IMG/VR virus record: IMGVR_UViG_3300047361_000061
Span: 1 to 29,290 of that record
DNA: 29,290 nucleotides
Source of the DNA: a virus
Strand: one strand, 5' to 3'
The stretch's first letter is position 1. Every line of letters starts with the position of its first letter. This document shows positions 1 to 6,980 of the stretch, piece after piece. Under the pieces are notes generated by a model, which had not been told where the DNA came from, did not search any database, and saw only the letters and a list, made by a program, of their open reading frames with translations. The position numbers and the translations under genes are program-made.

Positions 1-1
1 T

Positions 2-55
2 TTTGATAGGATAGCGTTGCGACCATTGAGAAAGTGTCACAGAGAGCTAATATGA
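2..55 (+). CDS. Possible 3' end of an upstream gene, cut by the window edge
   Basis: Only one + strand frame is open at the left edge. It reads about 17 residues (including ALRPLRKCHREL) to a TGA at 53-55; the other two + frames stop within the first dozen bases. The sequence is less AT-rich than the DNA just after it, which fits the tail of a coding region. A 6-bp hairpin (57-73) follows directly. Too short to assign a function, and it could be chance. Confidence 0.25.
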   Translation, partial: FDRIALRPLRKCHRELI

Positions 56-103
56 ATGCACTCTTTTAGTGCACTATTTGAATAGTTATGCACCAATGCT
101 GTG

Positions 104-145
104 CTTATCTATTTTATAGATATACTTATCTATTTTATTGATATA
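104..145. repeat. 21-bp tandem repeat, two units
   Basis: Two adjacent units, 104-124 and 125-145, both begin CTTATCTATTTTAT and end GATATA; 20 of 21 positions are identical. Each copy contains the heptamer (A/G)CTTAT(C/G), which occurs five times in the first 330 bp. Confidence 0.8.
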
Positions 146-280
146 TTCATTTGATTTAAAAACCTCTAATTTTCCAAAAAAATATAATAAAATTAATCAC
201 TTGACATTAATTGATTTATGTGCTTATGGTTGGTTATGTGTACCCGCACAAATACATTCATCTGTCAAGCTTATATTGAT

Positions 281-322
281 TTGTTTTACTTATCACGTGA
301 TTTATTTTACTTATGACGTATA
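281..322. repeat. Second 21-bp tandem repeat, two degenerate units
   Basis: Units 281-301 and 302-322 share the core TTTTACTTAT(C/G)ACGT; about 16 of 21 positions are identical. The period is the same 21 bp as the pair at 104-145, and both pairs carry the RCTTATS heptamer. The first unit ends in the palindrome ATCACGTGAT. A two-helical-turn spacing suits a DNA-binding protein. Confidence 0.7.
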
Positions 323-430
323 AATTGATAGGGGGGGGTGTGTATTTGTATTTGTAAATATGCATATGTACCACACTAAATATATCAGAGGGTAAATGGG
401 GGAAAATAGTTAAAAAAACACTTGACATTT

Positions 431-458
431 TGCGTCAGGTGGTTTGCCACCCTCCGCA
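431..458 (+). ncRNA. GC-rich hairpin in the noncoding leader, possible structured RNA
   Basis: TGCG pairs with CGCA at the base and GGTGG with CCACC at the top, across a symmetric 3x3 internal loop and a TTTG tetraloop. It is one of very few GC-rich patches in the first 660 bp. It lies about 20 bp before an intrinsic terminator, so transcripts reading through from the left would end with this structure. A small RNA is possible, but no convincing promoter is visible just upstream. Confidence 0.35.
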
Positions 459-480
459 TTGATTAGATAAATACATTATA

Positions 481-512
481 AAAAGCCTTCCCTAAACAGA
501 AGGCTTTTTTAT
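481..512 (+). terminator. Rho-independent terminator upstream of the terminase operon
   Basis: AAAGCCTTC (482-490) pairs with GAAGGCTTT (499-507) around an 8-nt loop, followed by a T run. The A tract before the left arm could let it work on both strands. It insulates the late operon promoter at 649-677 from transcription arriving from the left. Confidence 0.88.
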
Positions 513-516
513 TATT

Positions 517-547
517 AAAAAAGTTTTTTTTTGTTAAAAAACTTTTT
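517..547. repeat. Perfect A/T inverted repeat
   Basis: AAAAAGTTTTTT (518-529) is the exact reverse complement of AAAAAACTTTTT (536-547), with a 6-nt loop. It sits directly after the GC terminator and may act as a second, weaker terminator or as an easily melted DNA element. Confidence 0.6.
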
Positions 548-648
548 AATTAATTATTAATTATATAAATATTATATCATATTTTTAATCATTTGTAAAT
601 ACCTTTCTTTAAAATAATTAAACTTTCTTTACTTCTATAACATAGTCC

Positions 649-677
649 TTGACTTTTGTCAAGAGTTGTGGTATAAT
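649..677 (+). promoter_or_regulatory. Promoter P1, consensus sigma-70, first late operon
   Basis: -35 TTGACT (649-654), 17-bp spacer, -10 TATAAT (672-677). The -35 is part of a palindrome TTGAC-TTTT-GTCAA (649-662) that could be an operator. Seven bases after the -10 is 684, which is the A of the first terS ATG, so the mRNA may be leaderless. No Shine-Dalgarno sequence is present before that ATG. Confidence 0.85.
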
Positions 678-683
678 TATTAT

Positions 684-1145
684 ATGAGTGAAGAAATTTC
701 TATTGAAATAGACAAAGTGGATGCACCTAAGAAGAAAGACGGTCGAGGGGGTAAACGCCCTGGTGCAGGTCGCCCATCTATAAAAAACCAAAATAAAAAA
801 CGTAAAGAAGAAGGATTACCTCCTATACAAAGCTCAATTAATAAAAAAGCTATACTTCCTCAAAGTAAAAAAGCTCGTAGCCAAGAGGTACTTGCTGAGA
901 TGCTTGGTCGTAAAAGTAAATACATTGTTCAGAAAGTTTTAGATAAAGCTTTGAATGATGAAGACGAAGACCAGATGGCTTGTCTTAAAATAGTTATGGA
1001 TAGAGTTGTTCCTGCAGATTACCTTACTAAAATGAAAAGTAAGAACAATTCAATCAATATACAAATTATGGGTGTTGGTGAAACTGTTATTTCTTCTAAA
1101 GAAGATGAAGAAATAGATGGTGAATTTACAGAAATAAAAGAATAA
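684..1145 (+). CDS. Terminase small subunit (putative)
   Basis: A 153-residue basic protein in the expected terS position directly before terL. Residues about 22-32 carry GGKRPGAGRPS, a Gly/Arg/Pro-rich motif frequent at the N-terminus of phage small terminases and related DNA-binding proteins. The middle (AEMLGRKSKYIVQKVLDKAL) looks helical and could be the DNA-recognition or oligomerisation part; the C-terminus is acidic. A TTG at 666 would add six residues but lies across the -10 region of P1, so ATG 684 is preferred. The stop overlaps the terL start (TAATG), indicating coupled translation. The small subunit would select phage DNA for packaging. Assignment rests on motif and position, since terS genes diverge strongly. 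Confidence 0.75.
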   Translation: MSEEISIEIDKVDAPKKKDGRGGKRPGAGRPSIKNQNKKRKEEGLPPIQSSINKKAILPQSKKARSQEVLAEMLGRKSKYIVQKVLDKALNDEDEDQMACLKIVMDRVVPADYLTKMKSKNNSINIQIMGVGETVISSKEDEEIDGEFTEIKE

Positions 1146-2401
1146 TGGCTAACTTACAAGTAAAGCTGCATGAAAAGCAGCTAGAAGTATTTAACGATAC
1201 AACTAGATTCCGTATAGTAGCTGCAGGTAGGCGTTTTGGAAAATCTCGTTTGGCTGCGTGGATGCTTTTAATAGAAGCATTAAAAAGTACAAGTAAAGAT
1301 GTATTTTATGTAGCACCTACATATCAACAAGCAAAAGATATTTTGTGGGGACTACTAAAAGAATTAGGGCATGAGGTAATTAAATCTGCTCATGAGAATA
1401 CTTCTGTACTCACTCTAGTAAATGGACGTAAAATTTACTTAAAAGGTGCAGATAGACCTGACACTCTTAGGGGTGTAGGCTTAGCATTTTGTGTTATTGA
1501 CGAATATGCTGACATTAAACCTAATGTATGGGAACAAATACTACGTCCTGCATTAGCTGATGTACAAGGTGGAGCACTATTTATTGGTACTCCTAAAGGA
1601 CGTAACCACTTCTACGAATTATATACATTTGCAGAGAGTGGAAAAGATAAGCAATGGGCAGGATTTCATTATTCATCATATGATAATCCTCTTATACCTG
1701 CTAGTGAAATAGAAGCTGCAAAAACCTCTATGAGTTCTTTTGCATTTAGACAAGAATTTTTAGCTTCATTTGAAGCAGCTAGTAGAGATATATTTAAAGA
1801 GGAATGGATACATTTAGATGATGAAGAACCTTCTGATGGTAGGTATTATATTGCTGTTGACTTGGCAGGGTTTATTAATGTTGATAAAGAGTCAGCTAAC
1901 AAAAGTAAAAAACTTGACGAAACAGCAATTGCAATTGTCAAAGTTTCGGAAGAAGGATGGTGGGTAGCTGAAATAAAACATGGTAGATGGGATATTAAAG
2001 AAACATGCCATCAGATTATGACTGCTGTTATGCAGTATGAACCCACTGCAGTAGGTATAGAAAAAGGTGCATTAAAAAATGCAGCATTACCATATTTAAT
2101 GGATTTAATGCGTAAGCATAACCATTACTTTAGAATTGATGATTGTACTCATGGAAATCAAAAGAAAACTGATAGAATTGTATGGTCATTACAAGGTAGG
2201 TTTGAACATGGAAAAGTAACTTTAAATCATGGACAATGGAATAATGAGTTTATAGACCAATTATTAAATTTTCCTAATTCACAGTTACATGATGATTTGG
2301 TAGATGCTTTATCATACATAGACCAAGTACAAGTAGTAGATTATGTACAAGATTATGAAGATGAAGAGTATGAAGTACTAGATGTAGTCTCTGGATATTA
2401 A
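1145..2401 (+). CDS. terL: Terminase large subunit, packaging ATPase/nuclease
   Basis: 418 residues with both terminase domains. The N-terminal ATPase has Walker A AAGRRFGKS (26-34), the adenine-side VAPTYQQAKDI segment, Walker B VIDE (117-120) preceded by hydrophobic residues, and a coupling motif GTPKGRNHF (about 148-156). The C-terminal RNase H-like nuclease shows YYIAVDLAG (first Asp about 239) and LHDDLVDALSY near residue 390, which supply the metal-binding acids. The protein pumps DNA into the prohead through the portal and cuts concatemers. It overlaps terS by one base and is followed by the portal gene after 14 bases. Length is slightly short for the family, but all key motifs are present. 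Confidence 0.95.
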   Translation: MANLQVKLHEKQLEVFNDTTRFRIVAAGRRFGKSRLAAWMLLIEALKSTSKDVFYVAPTYQQAKDILWGLLKELGHEVIKSAHENTSVLTLVNGRKIYLKGADRPDTLRGVGLAFCVIDEYADIKPNVWEQILRPALADVQGGALFIGTPKGRNHFYELYTFAESGKDKQWAGFHYSSYDNPLIPASEIEAAKTSMSSFAFRQEFLASFEAASRDIFKEEWIHLDDEEPSDGRYYIAVDLAGFINVDKESANKSKKLDETAIAIVKVSEEGWWVAEIKHGRWDIKETCHQIMTAVMQYEPTAVGIEKGALKNAALPYLMDLMRKHNHYFRIDDCTHGNQKKTDRIVWSLQGRFEHGKVTLNHGQWNNEFIDQLLNFPNSQLHDDLVDALSYIDQVQVVDYVQDYEDEEYEVLDVVSGY

Positions 2402-2415
2402 CAAAAGGAACACTA

Positions 2416-4392
2416 ATGACACAAAATAAATTAGTAAGTTGGATTATGGGGTACGTAGAGGACTGGAAAGACCACAGAGACTCTAATTACTTAGAACAAT
2501 GGAAGGAATATGAACGTCTCTGGAGAGGAGAATGGCATGCAGAGGACAGATTAAGAGACTCTGAAAGAAGTAGAATTATATCTCCTTCACTACAACAAGC
2601 AATTGAAAACCACACAGCTGAAATAGAAGAGGCTGTATTTGGTTCAGGAGGGTCTTTATTTAATATAGAAGACGACTTAGTAGACCAAAATAAGCAAGAC
2701 ATAGAAGTTATCCAGGCTTATATGAAAGAATGCTTTAAAAAAAGTGGTTTACGTAAAGCTGTAGGAGATATTACACTATTAGCGTCTATTTACGGCACTG
2801 GTATTGGTGAAGTAACACTTAAAAAGGTAGAAGAGCTTGTTCCTGCCCAACAAAATATGCCTGATGTAGATGCTAGAGCTATTGGAGTAGTAAAAAAAGA
2901 TAAAGTTAGCGTTGAATTAATGCCAATAAACCCTCAAAACTTCTTAATTGACCCTACAGCAACATCAATTAAAGATGCAATGGGTGTAGCTGTTGAAGAA
3001 TTTGTATCTACACATAAAATTGCAGAAAATATGACTAATGGTGTATATTTTGCTACAGATTTAGGTACACCATCCACACCTGACAATGATATAGAAGCAA
3101 GTTGGATTGATGAAGAGTATAATCAAGATAAAGTTAAGATAGTACGTTATTATGGATTAGTTCCTGAAGTATTATTAGAGTCATTAGGTGAAGAAGAGCC
3201 TATTGAAGAGTTATTTACAGATGATGTAGAAACACCAAAAATATTAGAAGATTATGGTAATTTAGTAGAAGCTATTATTGTTATTGGTAATGGCACTGCT
3301 TTATTAAAAGCAGAAAAATCACCATATATGATGCAAGATAGACCTGTTGTAGCTTACCAAGATGATACTGTTCCTAATAGATTTTGGGGTAGAGGTGTAG
3401 CAGAAAAAGGCTTTAATATGCAAAAAGCTATTGATGCACAACTAAGAAGCCATTTAGACTCTTTAGCATTAACAACAGTGCCTATGATGGGTATGGATGC
3501 TACTAGACTTCCTCGTGGAAGCCGACTAGAAATTAGACCTGGTAAATCAGTATTAACAAATGGTAACCCTGCTGAAATACTAATGCCATTTAAGTTTGGT
3601 AACACAGACCCTAGTAATATTCAAACAGCACAAACATTTGAAAATATGTTATTACAAGCAACAGGTACTTTAGATACTGCTAGTATGCAAAAACAACCTA
3701 CAGGAGGAGAATTATCAGTTACTCTTTCTGGAATACTAAAACGTAATAAACGAACATTAGTAAACTTTCAAGACCAATTTTTAATTCCTTTTGTAGAAAA
3801 GGCTGCTTGGAGATTTATGCAGTTTGACCCAGAAAATTTCCCAGTACAAGATTGGAAGTTTGTTCCAAGTTCAAGTTTAGGAATGTTAGCTAGAGAAGTA
3901 GAGCAGTTACAATTTATTAATCTACTTAAAACACTAGGACCAGACAGTCCAGTAACACCAATATTGCTTCAAGGTATTTTAGAAAATTCTACTTTACCTA
4001 ATAAAGAGCAGTTAAAAACTACACTAATGGAAGCTATGTCTCCAAACCCAGAGCAACAGCAACAAGAGGCTCAGATACAGCAAATGGTAACACAACTACA
4101 AATGCAAAAAGCACAAGCAGATGTAGCAGAAGTTGCCTCTAAAGTTGAGGTTAATAAATCTCAAGCTGTACGTAATATGGCAGAAGCCTCCTCAGTGCCA
4201 GAAGAAACTAGAGCTAAAGTACTTACAGCTATATCAACTAACTTACCAAATGAAGATGATATGATTGCATCAGAGTTTGATAGAAGAGTTAAAGTAGCTG
4301 AGTTAATGCTTAAAGAAGCAGATATGGACCAAAACAAAGAAATAGTAGAATTACAAATGAAAAAAGACATGGATACCTTGACAAACAAGTAG
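2416..4392 (+). CDS. Portal protein (head-tail connector)
   Basis: 658 residues, directly after terL. Such length and gene order fit the large portal proteins of podoviruses, which form a dodecameric ring at one capsid vertex. It has an acidic, helical N-terminus (YVEDWKDHRDSNYLEQWKEY), a central region with RPVVAYQDDTVPNRFWGRG, and a Gln-rich C-terminal helix from about residue 545 (EQQQQEAQIQQMVTQLQMQK) that likely makes a coiled barrel. The start has AAAGGAAC upstream. The last codons contain promoter P2: the -35 TTGACA encodes Leu-Thr and the TAG stop lies in the promoter spacer. Recognised by size, context and general sequence character. Confidence 0.87.
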   Translation: MTQNKLVSWIMGYVEDWKDHRDSNYLEQWKEYERLWRGEWHAEDRLRDSERSRIISPSLQQAIENHTAEIEEAVFGSGGSLFNIEDDLVDQNKQDIEVIQAYMKECFKKSGLRKAVGDITLLASIYGTGIGEVTLKKVEELVPAQQNMPDVDARAIGVVKKDKVSVELMPINPQNFLIDPTATSIKDAMGVAVEEFVSTHKIAENMTNGVYFATDLGTPSTPDNDIEASWIDEEYNQDKVKIVRYYGLVPEVLLESLGEEEPIEELFTDDVETPKILEDYGNLVEAIIVIGNGTALLKAEKSPYMMQDRPVVAYQDDTVPNRFWGRGVAEKGFNMQKAIDAQLRSHLDSLALTTVPMMGMDATRLPRGSRLEIRPGKSVLTNGNPAEILMPFKFGNTDPSNIQTAQTFENMLLQATGTLDTASMQKQPTGGELSVTLSGILKRNKRTLVNFQDQFLIPFVEKAAWRFMQFDPENFPVQDWKFVPSSSLGMLAREVEQLQFINLLKTLGPDSPVTPILLQGILENSTLPNKEQLKTTLMEAMSPNPEQQQQEAQIQQMVTQLQMQKAQADVAEVASKVEVNKSQAVRNMAEASSVPEETRAKVLTAISTNLPNEDDMIASEFDRRVKVAELMLKEADMDQNKEIVELQMKKDMDTLTNK

Positions 4393-4406
4393 GTTTGTGG
4401 TATAAT
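4378..4406 (+). promoter_or_regulatory. Promoter P2, perfect sigma-70 consensus inside the end of the portal gene
   Basis: -35 TTGACA (4378-4383), 17-bp spacer, -10 TATAAT (4401-4406). The sequence before the -10, TTTGTGG, is close to GTTGTGG in P1 and ATTGTGG in the - strand promoter P4, and the sequence after it (TATAATTATAATATAGA) matches P1 and P3. It would add expression of the scaffold and major capsid genes, needed in large amounts. Confidence 0.85.
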
Positions 4407-4457
4407 TATAATATAGACGGACTATTATAACACATTTTTTTAAAAGGTGCAATAGTA

Positions 4458-4700
4458 ATGGATAAAGATTTACAAACTTATTATGAAGAACGTTTTAACA
4501 TGATGGCTACTAAAGGTTGGAAAGACCTTATAGAAGACACACAAGAAATGTTTGACGCTTACAATAAAATTAATACTGCCGAAACATTAGAAGACTTACA
4601 TAAGCGTAAAGGGCAGTTAGATATACTTCAGTGGATACTTACACTACATCAAGTGTCAGAACAATCCTATGAGGAGCTACAAAATGAAGAAACTATTTGA
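4458..4700 (+). CDS. Hypothetical protein between portal and scaffold
   Basis: An 80-residue acidic, predominantly helical protein (YYEERFNMMATKGWKDLIED near the N-terminus; a second helix around LHKRKGQLDILQWILTLHQV). No signal peptide, membrane segment or metal motif is visible. It is the first gene after promoter P2, with AAAAGGTG as ribosome binding site, and overlaps the following zinc-ribbon gene by 17 bases. Short helical proteins at this position are common in marine podoviruses, but I do not recognise a function; a head-assembly role is inferred from location only. Confidence 0.8.
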   Translation: MDKDLQTYYEERFNMMATKGWKDLIEDTQEMFDAYNKINTAETLEDLHKRKGQLDILQWILTLHQVSEQSYEELQNEETI

Positions 4701-4914
4701 GTTTCAATGCTCACATTGTAATCATTACTTTGAAGAGCTAACCGAATATACAAAAACATATGAATGTCCTAAATGTGGAAAAGAAGCTGACAAAATTATC
4801 AGCTCTCCAAATTTCTACCTTGAGGGTATAACAGGAAGCTTCCCAGGTGCTGCAGCCAAATGGGACAAAAAGCATAAACAAAAGCTGCAACAAGAAAAGA
4901 AGCAACAAGAATAG
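4684..4914 (+). CDS. FmdB-like zinc-ribbon protein
   Basis: 76 residues from ATG 4684, chosen over ATG 4669 because GAGGAG lies at a usable distance before 4684. The N-terminal 40 residues form a rubredoxin-like zinc ribbon: FEFQCSHCNHYFEEL, then YECPKCGKEADKII, giving two CxxC pairs. This matches the FmdB-type putative regulatory domain. The remainder is a Lys/Gln-rich tail (KWDKKHKQKLQQEKKQQE). It lies between portal and scaffold and is co-transcribed with them. It could bind nucleic acid or help a head-assembly step; the family has no firmly established function in phages. Confidence 0.82.
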   Translation: MKKLFEFQCSHCNHYFEELTEYTKTYECPKCGKEADKIISSPNFYLEGITGSFPGAAAKWDKKHKQKLQQEKKQQE

Positions 4915-4963
4915 CCGCTTGTGATTTCTTTCCTAAAATGCTATTAGCACAGGAGAAAATAAT

Positions 4964-5785
4964 ATGGCAGAATTAATTGATGAAGTTATAGAAGACAGTA
5001 CGAAGGAAGCTACACCTATTGATGATACAGTTACAAAAGAAGCTACATTGGAAGATGTAGTAGAACCTGTAGCTGAAAAAGTCGAGGCTAAGGAAGAGGC
5101 TAAACCTGAGGATGATTTACCAGAGAAGTATAAAGGAAAATCTGTTAAAGAGATTGTAGAAATGCACCAACAGGCTGAAAAGCTAATTGGTAAACAAGGC
5201 TCTGAAGTAGGTGACCTAAGAAAAGTGGTAGACGACTTCATAAAAACTCAAACATCAAAAGATTCAGCGAAGCAAGAAACAGAAGTAACGGAAGAAGACT
5301 TTTATGCTGACCCTAAATCTAGTGTAAATAAGGTAATTGACAGTCACCCTGCTATTAAGGAAGCTAAAGAAGCTAAAGTGGCAATGAAACGTAATGAGAC
5401 ATTGACACGATTAAATTCTGAGCATCCAGATATACCAGAGATAGTTCAAAACCCTGATTTTGTAGAATGGATTAAAGCCTCTAAAGTAAGAACCGAACTT
5501 TTTACACGAGCTGAAGTTGATTATGATTATGACTCTGCACATGAGTTACTATCAACTTGGAAAGAAAAGCAAAACATTAGTAAAAAAGTTGCTGAAACAT
5601 CTAAAGTGGACAGAGAACAACAATTAAAAGCTGCTGATGTTGGTGGAAAAGGTAATAATGAACCTGTTTCAAAAAAGAAGTATCGTAGAAGCGATATTAT
5701 TAAACTTATGCAAAACGACCCAGACCGTTATGATGCTATGTCTGAAGAGATTATGGCAGCCTATAGAGAAGGTCGTGTAATTTAA
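4964..5785 (+). CDS. Capsid scaffolding protein (putative)
   Basis: 273 residues, strongly acidic N-terminal third rich in Glu, Asp, Lys and Ala (VAEKVEAKEEAKPEDDLPEK), predicted mostly helical or coiled coil, with a short basic C-terminal segment (KKKYRRSDIIKLM) like the coat-binding tails of scaffolds. It directly precedes the major capsid gene, the normal position. An AGGAG ribosome binding site precedes ATG 4964. It would nucleate prohead assembly and be removed before packaging. Assignment is by composition and position, not by a specific motif. Confidence 0.8.
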   Translation: MAELIDEVIEDSTKEATPIDDTVTKEATLEDVVEPVAEKVEAKEEAKPEDDLPEKYKGKSVKEIVEMHQQAEKLIGKQGSEVGDLRKVVDDFIKTQTSKDSAKQETEVTEEDFYADPKSSVNKVIDSHPAIKEAKEAKVAMKRNETLTRLNSEHPDIPEIVQNPDFVEWIKASKVRTELFTRAEVDYDYDSAHELLSTWKEKQNISKKVAETSKVDREQQLKAADVGGKGNNEPVSKKKYRRSDIIKLMQNDPDRYDAMSEEIMAAYREGRVI

Positions 5786-5811
5786 CGTAACATTTTAAAA
5801 AGGAAATTATC

Positions 5812-6732
5812 ATGGCACTTGGTACAAATCATGTAACAACAACAACTGCCGCTACCTTTATCCCTGAAATTTGGAGTGACGAGATTGTCGCTGCATATAA
5901 AAAGAGTTTAGTAGCAGCAAATATGTTTAAAAAAATGTCTTTTACAGGCAAAAAAGGTGATACAGTTCATATTCCATCACCTACAAGAGGTTCAGCTTCA
6001 GCTAAAGCTGCAGAAACAGAGGTAACTCTAATTGCTGCAACTGAAACAGAAGTTGTAGTTAATATTAATCAACACTTTGAATATTCTCGTTTAATTGAGG
6101 ACATTACAGAAGTACAGGCACTTACATCTCTACGTAAATTCTACACAGATGATGCAGGTTATGCTCTAGGTAAACAAGTAGATACATCTCTTGTTCAACT
6201 AGGTCGTGGCTTTAATGGTGGTTCAGGTACTAATGCTTATAACAAAGCTCTTATTGGTTCAGACGGAACTACAGAGTATGTTGCAGGTTCTAACAACGAA
6301 GCTGCTCTTACAGATGCTGCTATTCGTAGAACTATTCAAAGACTAGACGACAATGATGTTCCTATGGACGGTCGTTTCTTCTTAATCCCACCAAGTGCTA
6401 GAAATACACTTATGGGTTTAAATCGTTATACAGAACAAGCTTTTGTTGGCGAAGTTGGTAACCAAAACACAATCAGAAATGGTGAAATCGGTAACCTATA
6501 TGGTATGCCAGTATTTGTTTCATCTAATGCTGATACAACATCTGGTTCTGCTAATGCTCGTGTAGCATTAATGGGACATAAAGATGCTGCTGTTTTAGTT
6601 GAACAACAAGCTGTTCGTTCACAAACTCAATACAAGCAAGAGCACTTAGGTACTCTTTACACTGCAGATGTACTTTATGGTGTTAAAGAACTACGTGATG
6701 GTTCTGCTTTCGCATTAGCAGTTCCTGCATAA
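5812..6732 (+). CDS. Major capsid protein
   Basis: 306 residues following the scaffold gene, with a good ribosome binding site (AAAAAGGAAATTATC before ATG). The start (TFIPEIWSDEIVAAYKKSLV) and the segment VHIPSPTRGSASAKAAETEV are typical of HK97-fold major capsid proteins of tailed phages, where the N-arm leads into the E-loop. The C-terminal half contains NRYTEQAFVGEVGNQNTIRN and GEIGNLYGMPVFVSSN, a layout shared with many marine phage capsid proteins. A strong terminator lies just downstream, as expected for a highly expressed gene. No decoration domain is fused. Confidence 0.92.
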   Translation: MALGTNHVTTTTAATFIPEIWSDEIVAAYKKSLVAANMFKKMSFTGKKGDTVHIPSPTRGSASAKAAETEVTLIAATETEVVVNINQHFEYSRLIEDITEVQALTSLRKFYTDDAGYALGKQVDTSLVQLGRGFNGGSGTNAYNKALIGSDGTTEYVAGSNNEAALTDAAIRRTIQRLDDNDVPMDGRFFLIPPSARNTLMGLNRYTEQAFVGEVGNQNTIRNGEIGNLYGMPVFVSSNADTTSGSANARVALMGHKDAAVLVEQQAVRSQTQYKQEHLGTLYTADVLYGVKELRDGSAFALAVPA

Positions 6733-6746
6733 GGAATTGTAATCTA

Positions 6747-6774
6747 TATCCCCTCTTAGGAGGGGGTATTTTTA
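6747..6774 (+). terminator. Rho-independent terminator after the major capsid gene
   Basis: CCCCTC (6750-6755) pairs with GAGGGG (6760-6765) around TTAG, followed by TATTTTTAT. It would stop or strongly reduce transcription from P1/P2 before the fibre genes, keeping capsid mRNA in excess. Confidence 0.88.
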
Positions 6775-6796
6775 TACTTACTTTTTAGTAGGTATA
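6773..6796 (+). promoter_or_regulatory. Second hairpin in the capsid/fibre intergenic region
   Basis: TATACTTACT (6773-6782) and AGTAGGTATA (6787-6796) pair along ten positions with one G-U, around a TTTT loop. It follows the terminator at once and precedes the AGGAG site of the next gene. It may protect or process the 5' end of read-through mRNA. No promoter of P1-P3 quality is present here. Confidence 0.45.
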
Positions 6797-6819
6797 AATA
6801 TACTTTATAGGAGACTAAA

Positions 6820-6978
6820 ATGGCAGTTTTTAAATGTTTAACTACAGGTAATACAGTTGAGTTTCATGCTGAGCATGATGTTAAAGCTATGCAAGAACAT
6901 CCTGGATATGAAGAAGTAAAAGAAGTTAAAAAAGAAAGCAAACCTAAAAAGAAATTTTTTAAATCTGACGAGGACTAA
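6820..6978 (+). CDS. Small conserved-looking hypothetical protein
   Basis: 52 residues from ATG 6820, with TAGGAGAC as ribosome binding site. The N-terminal half (MAVFKCLTTGNTVEFHAEHD) looks like a short beta-rich fold; the C-terminal half is a charged Lys/Glu tail ending KKKFFKSDED. It has no membrane segment. It lies two bases before the fibre gene, so the two are translated together. Small proteins with this kind of start occur after the capsid gene in marine podoviruses; a head or head-tail role is possible but not shown. Confidence 0.75.
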   Translation: MAVFKCLTTGNTVEFHAEHDVKAMQEHPGYEEVKEVKKESKPKKKFFKSDED

Positions 6979-6980
6979 TA

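Larger units (their letters stand above)
56..648. other. AT-rich noncoding region upstream of the terminase genes
   Basis: About 590 bp without a credible gene, in a genome where neighbouring genes otherwise overlap or almost touch. It holds a cluster of small hairpins built on GCAC/GTGC (57-104), two 21-bp tandem repeat pairs, a perfect 10-bp palindrome ATCACGTGAT (292-301), a run of eight G (331-338), a second palindrome ATATGCATAT (358-367), a GC-rich hairpin (431-458), a terminator (481-512), an AT hairpin (517-547) and a very AT-rich stretch up to the first promoter. Location next to terS makes a packaging site or replication origin plausible; that is inference. Confidence 0.7.

Noticed and set aside
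138-323. 61-residue open frame in the left noncoding region
   Set aside because: TTG start, no ribosome binding site, composition of noncoding AT-rich DNA, and it runs across both the repeat pairs.
422-450. Promoter with TTGACA at 422
   Set aside because: No TATAAT-like box lies 16-18 bases downstream; the spacing falls in the GC hairpin.
431-458. tRNA or tRNA-derived attachment site
   Set aside because: The stem has a four-base loop and an internal loop; no cloverleaf can be drawn and no integrase gene is seen.
666-683. TTG start adding six residues to the small terminase
   Set aside because: It lies over the -10 of promoter P1, so the main transcript would not include it.
4933-5241. Antisense open frames opposite scaffold, capsid, fibre and other genes
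   Set aside because: Low-complexity Ser/Leu-rich shadows of AT-rich coding sequence, without ribosome binding sites or plausible proteins.
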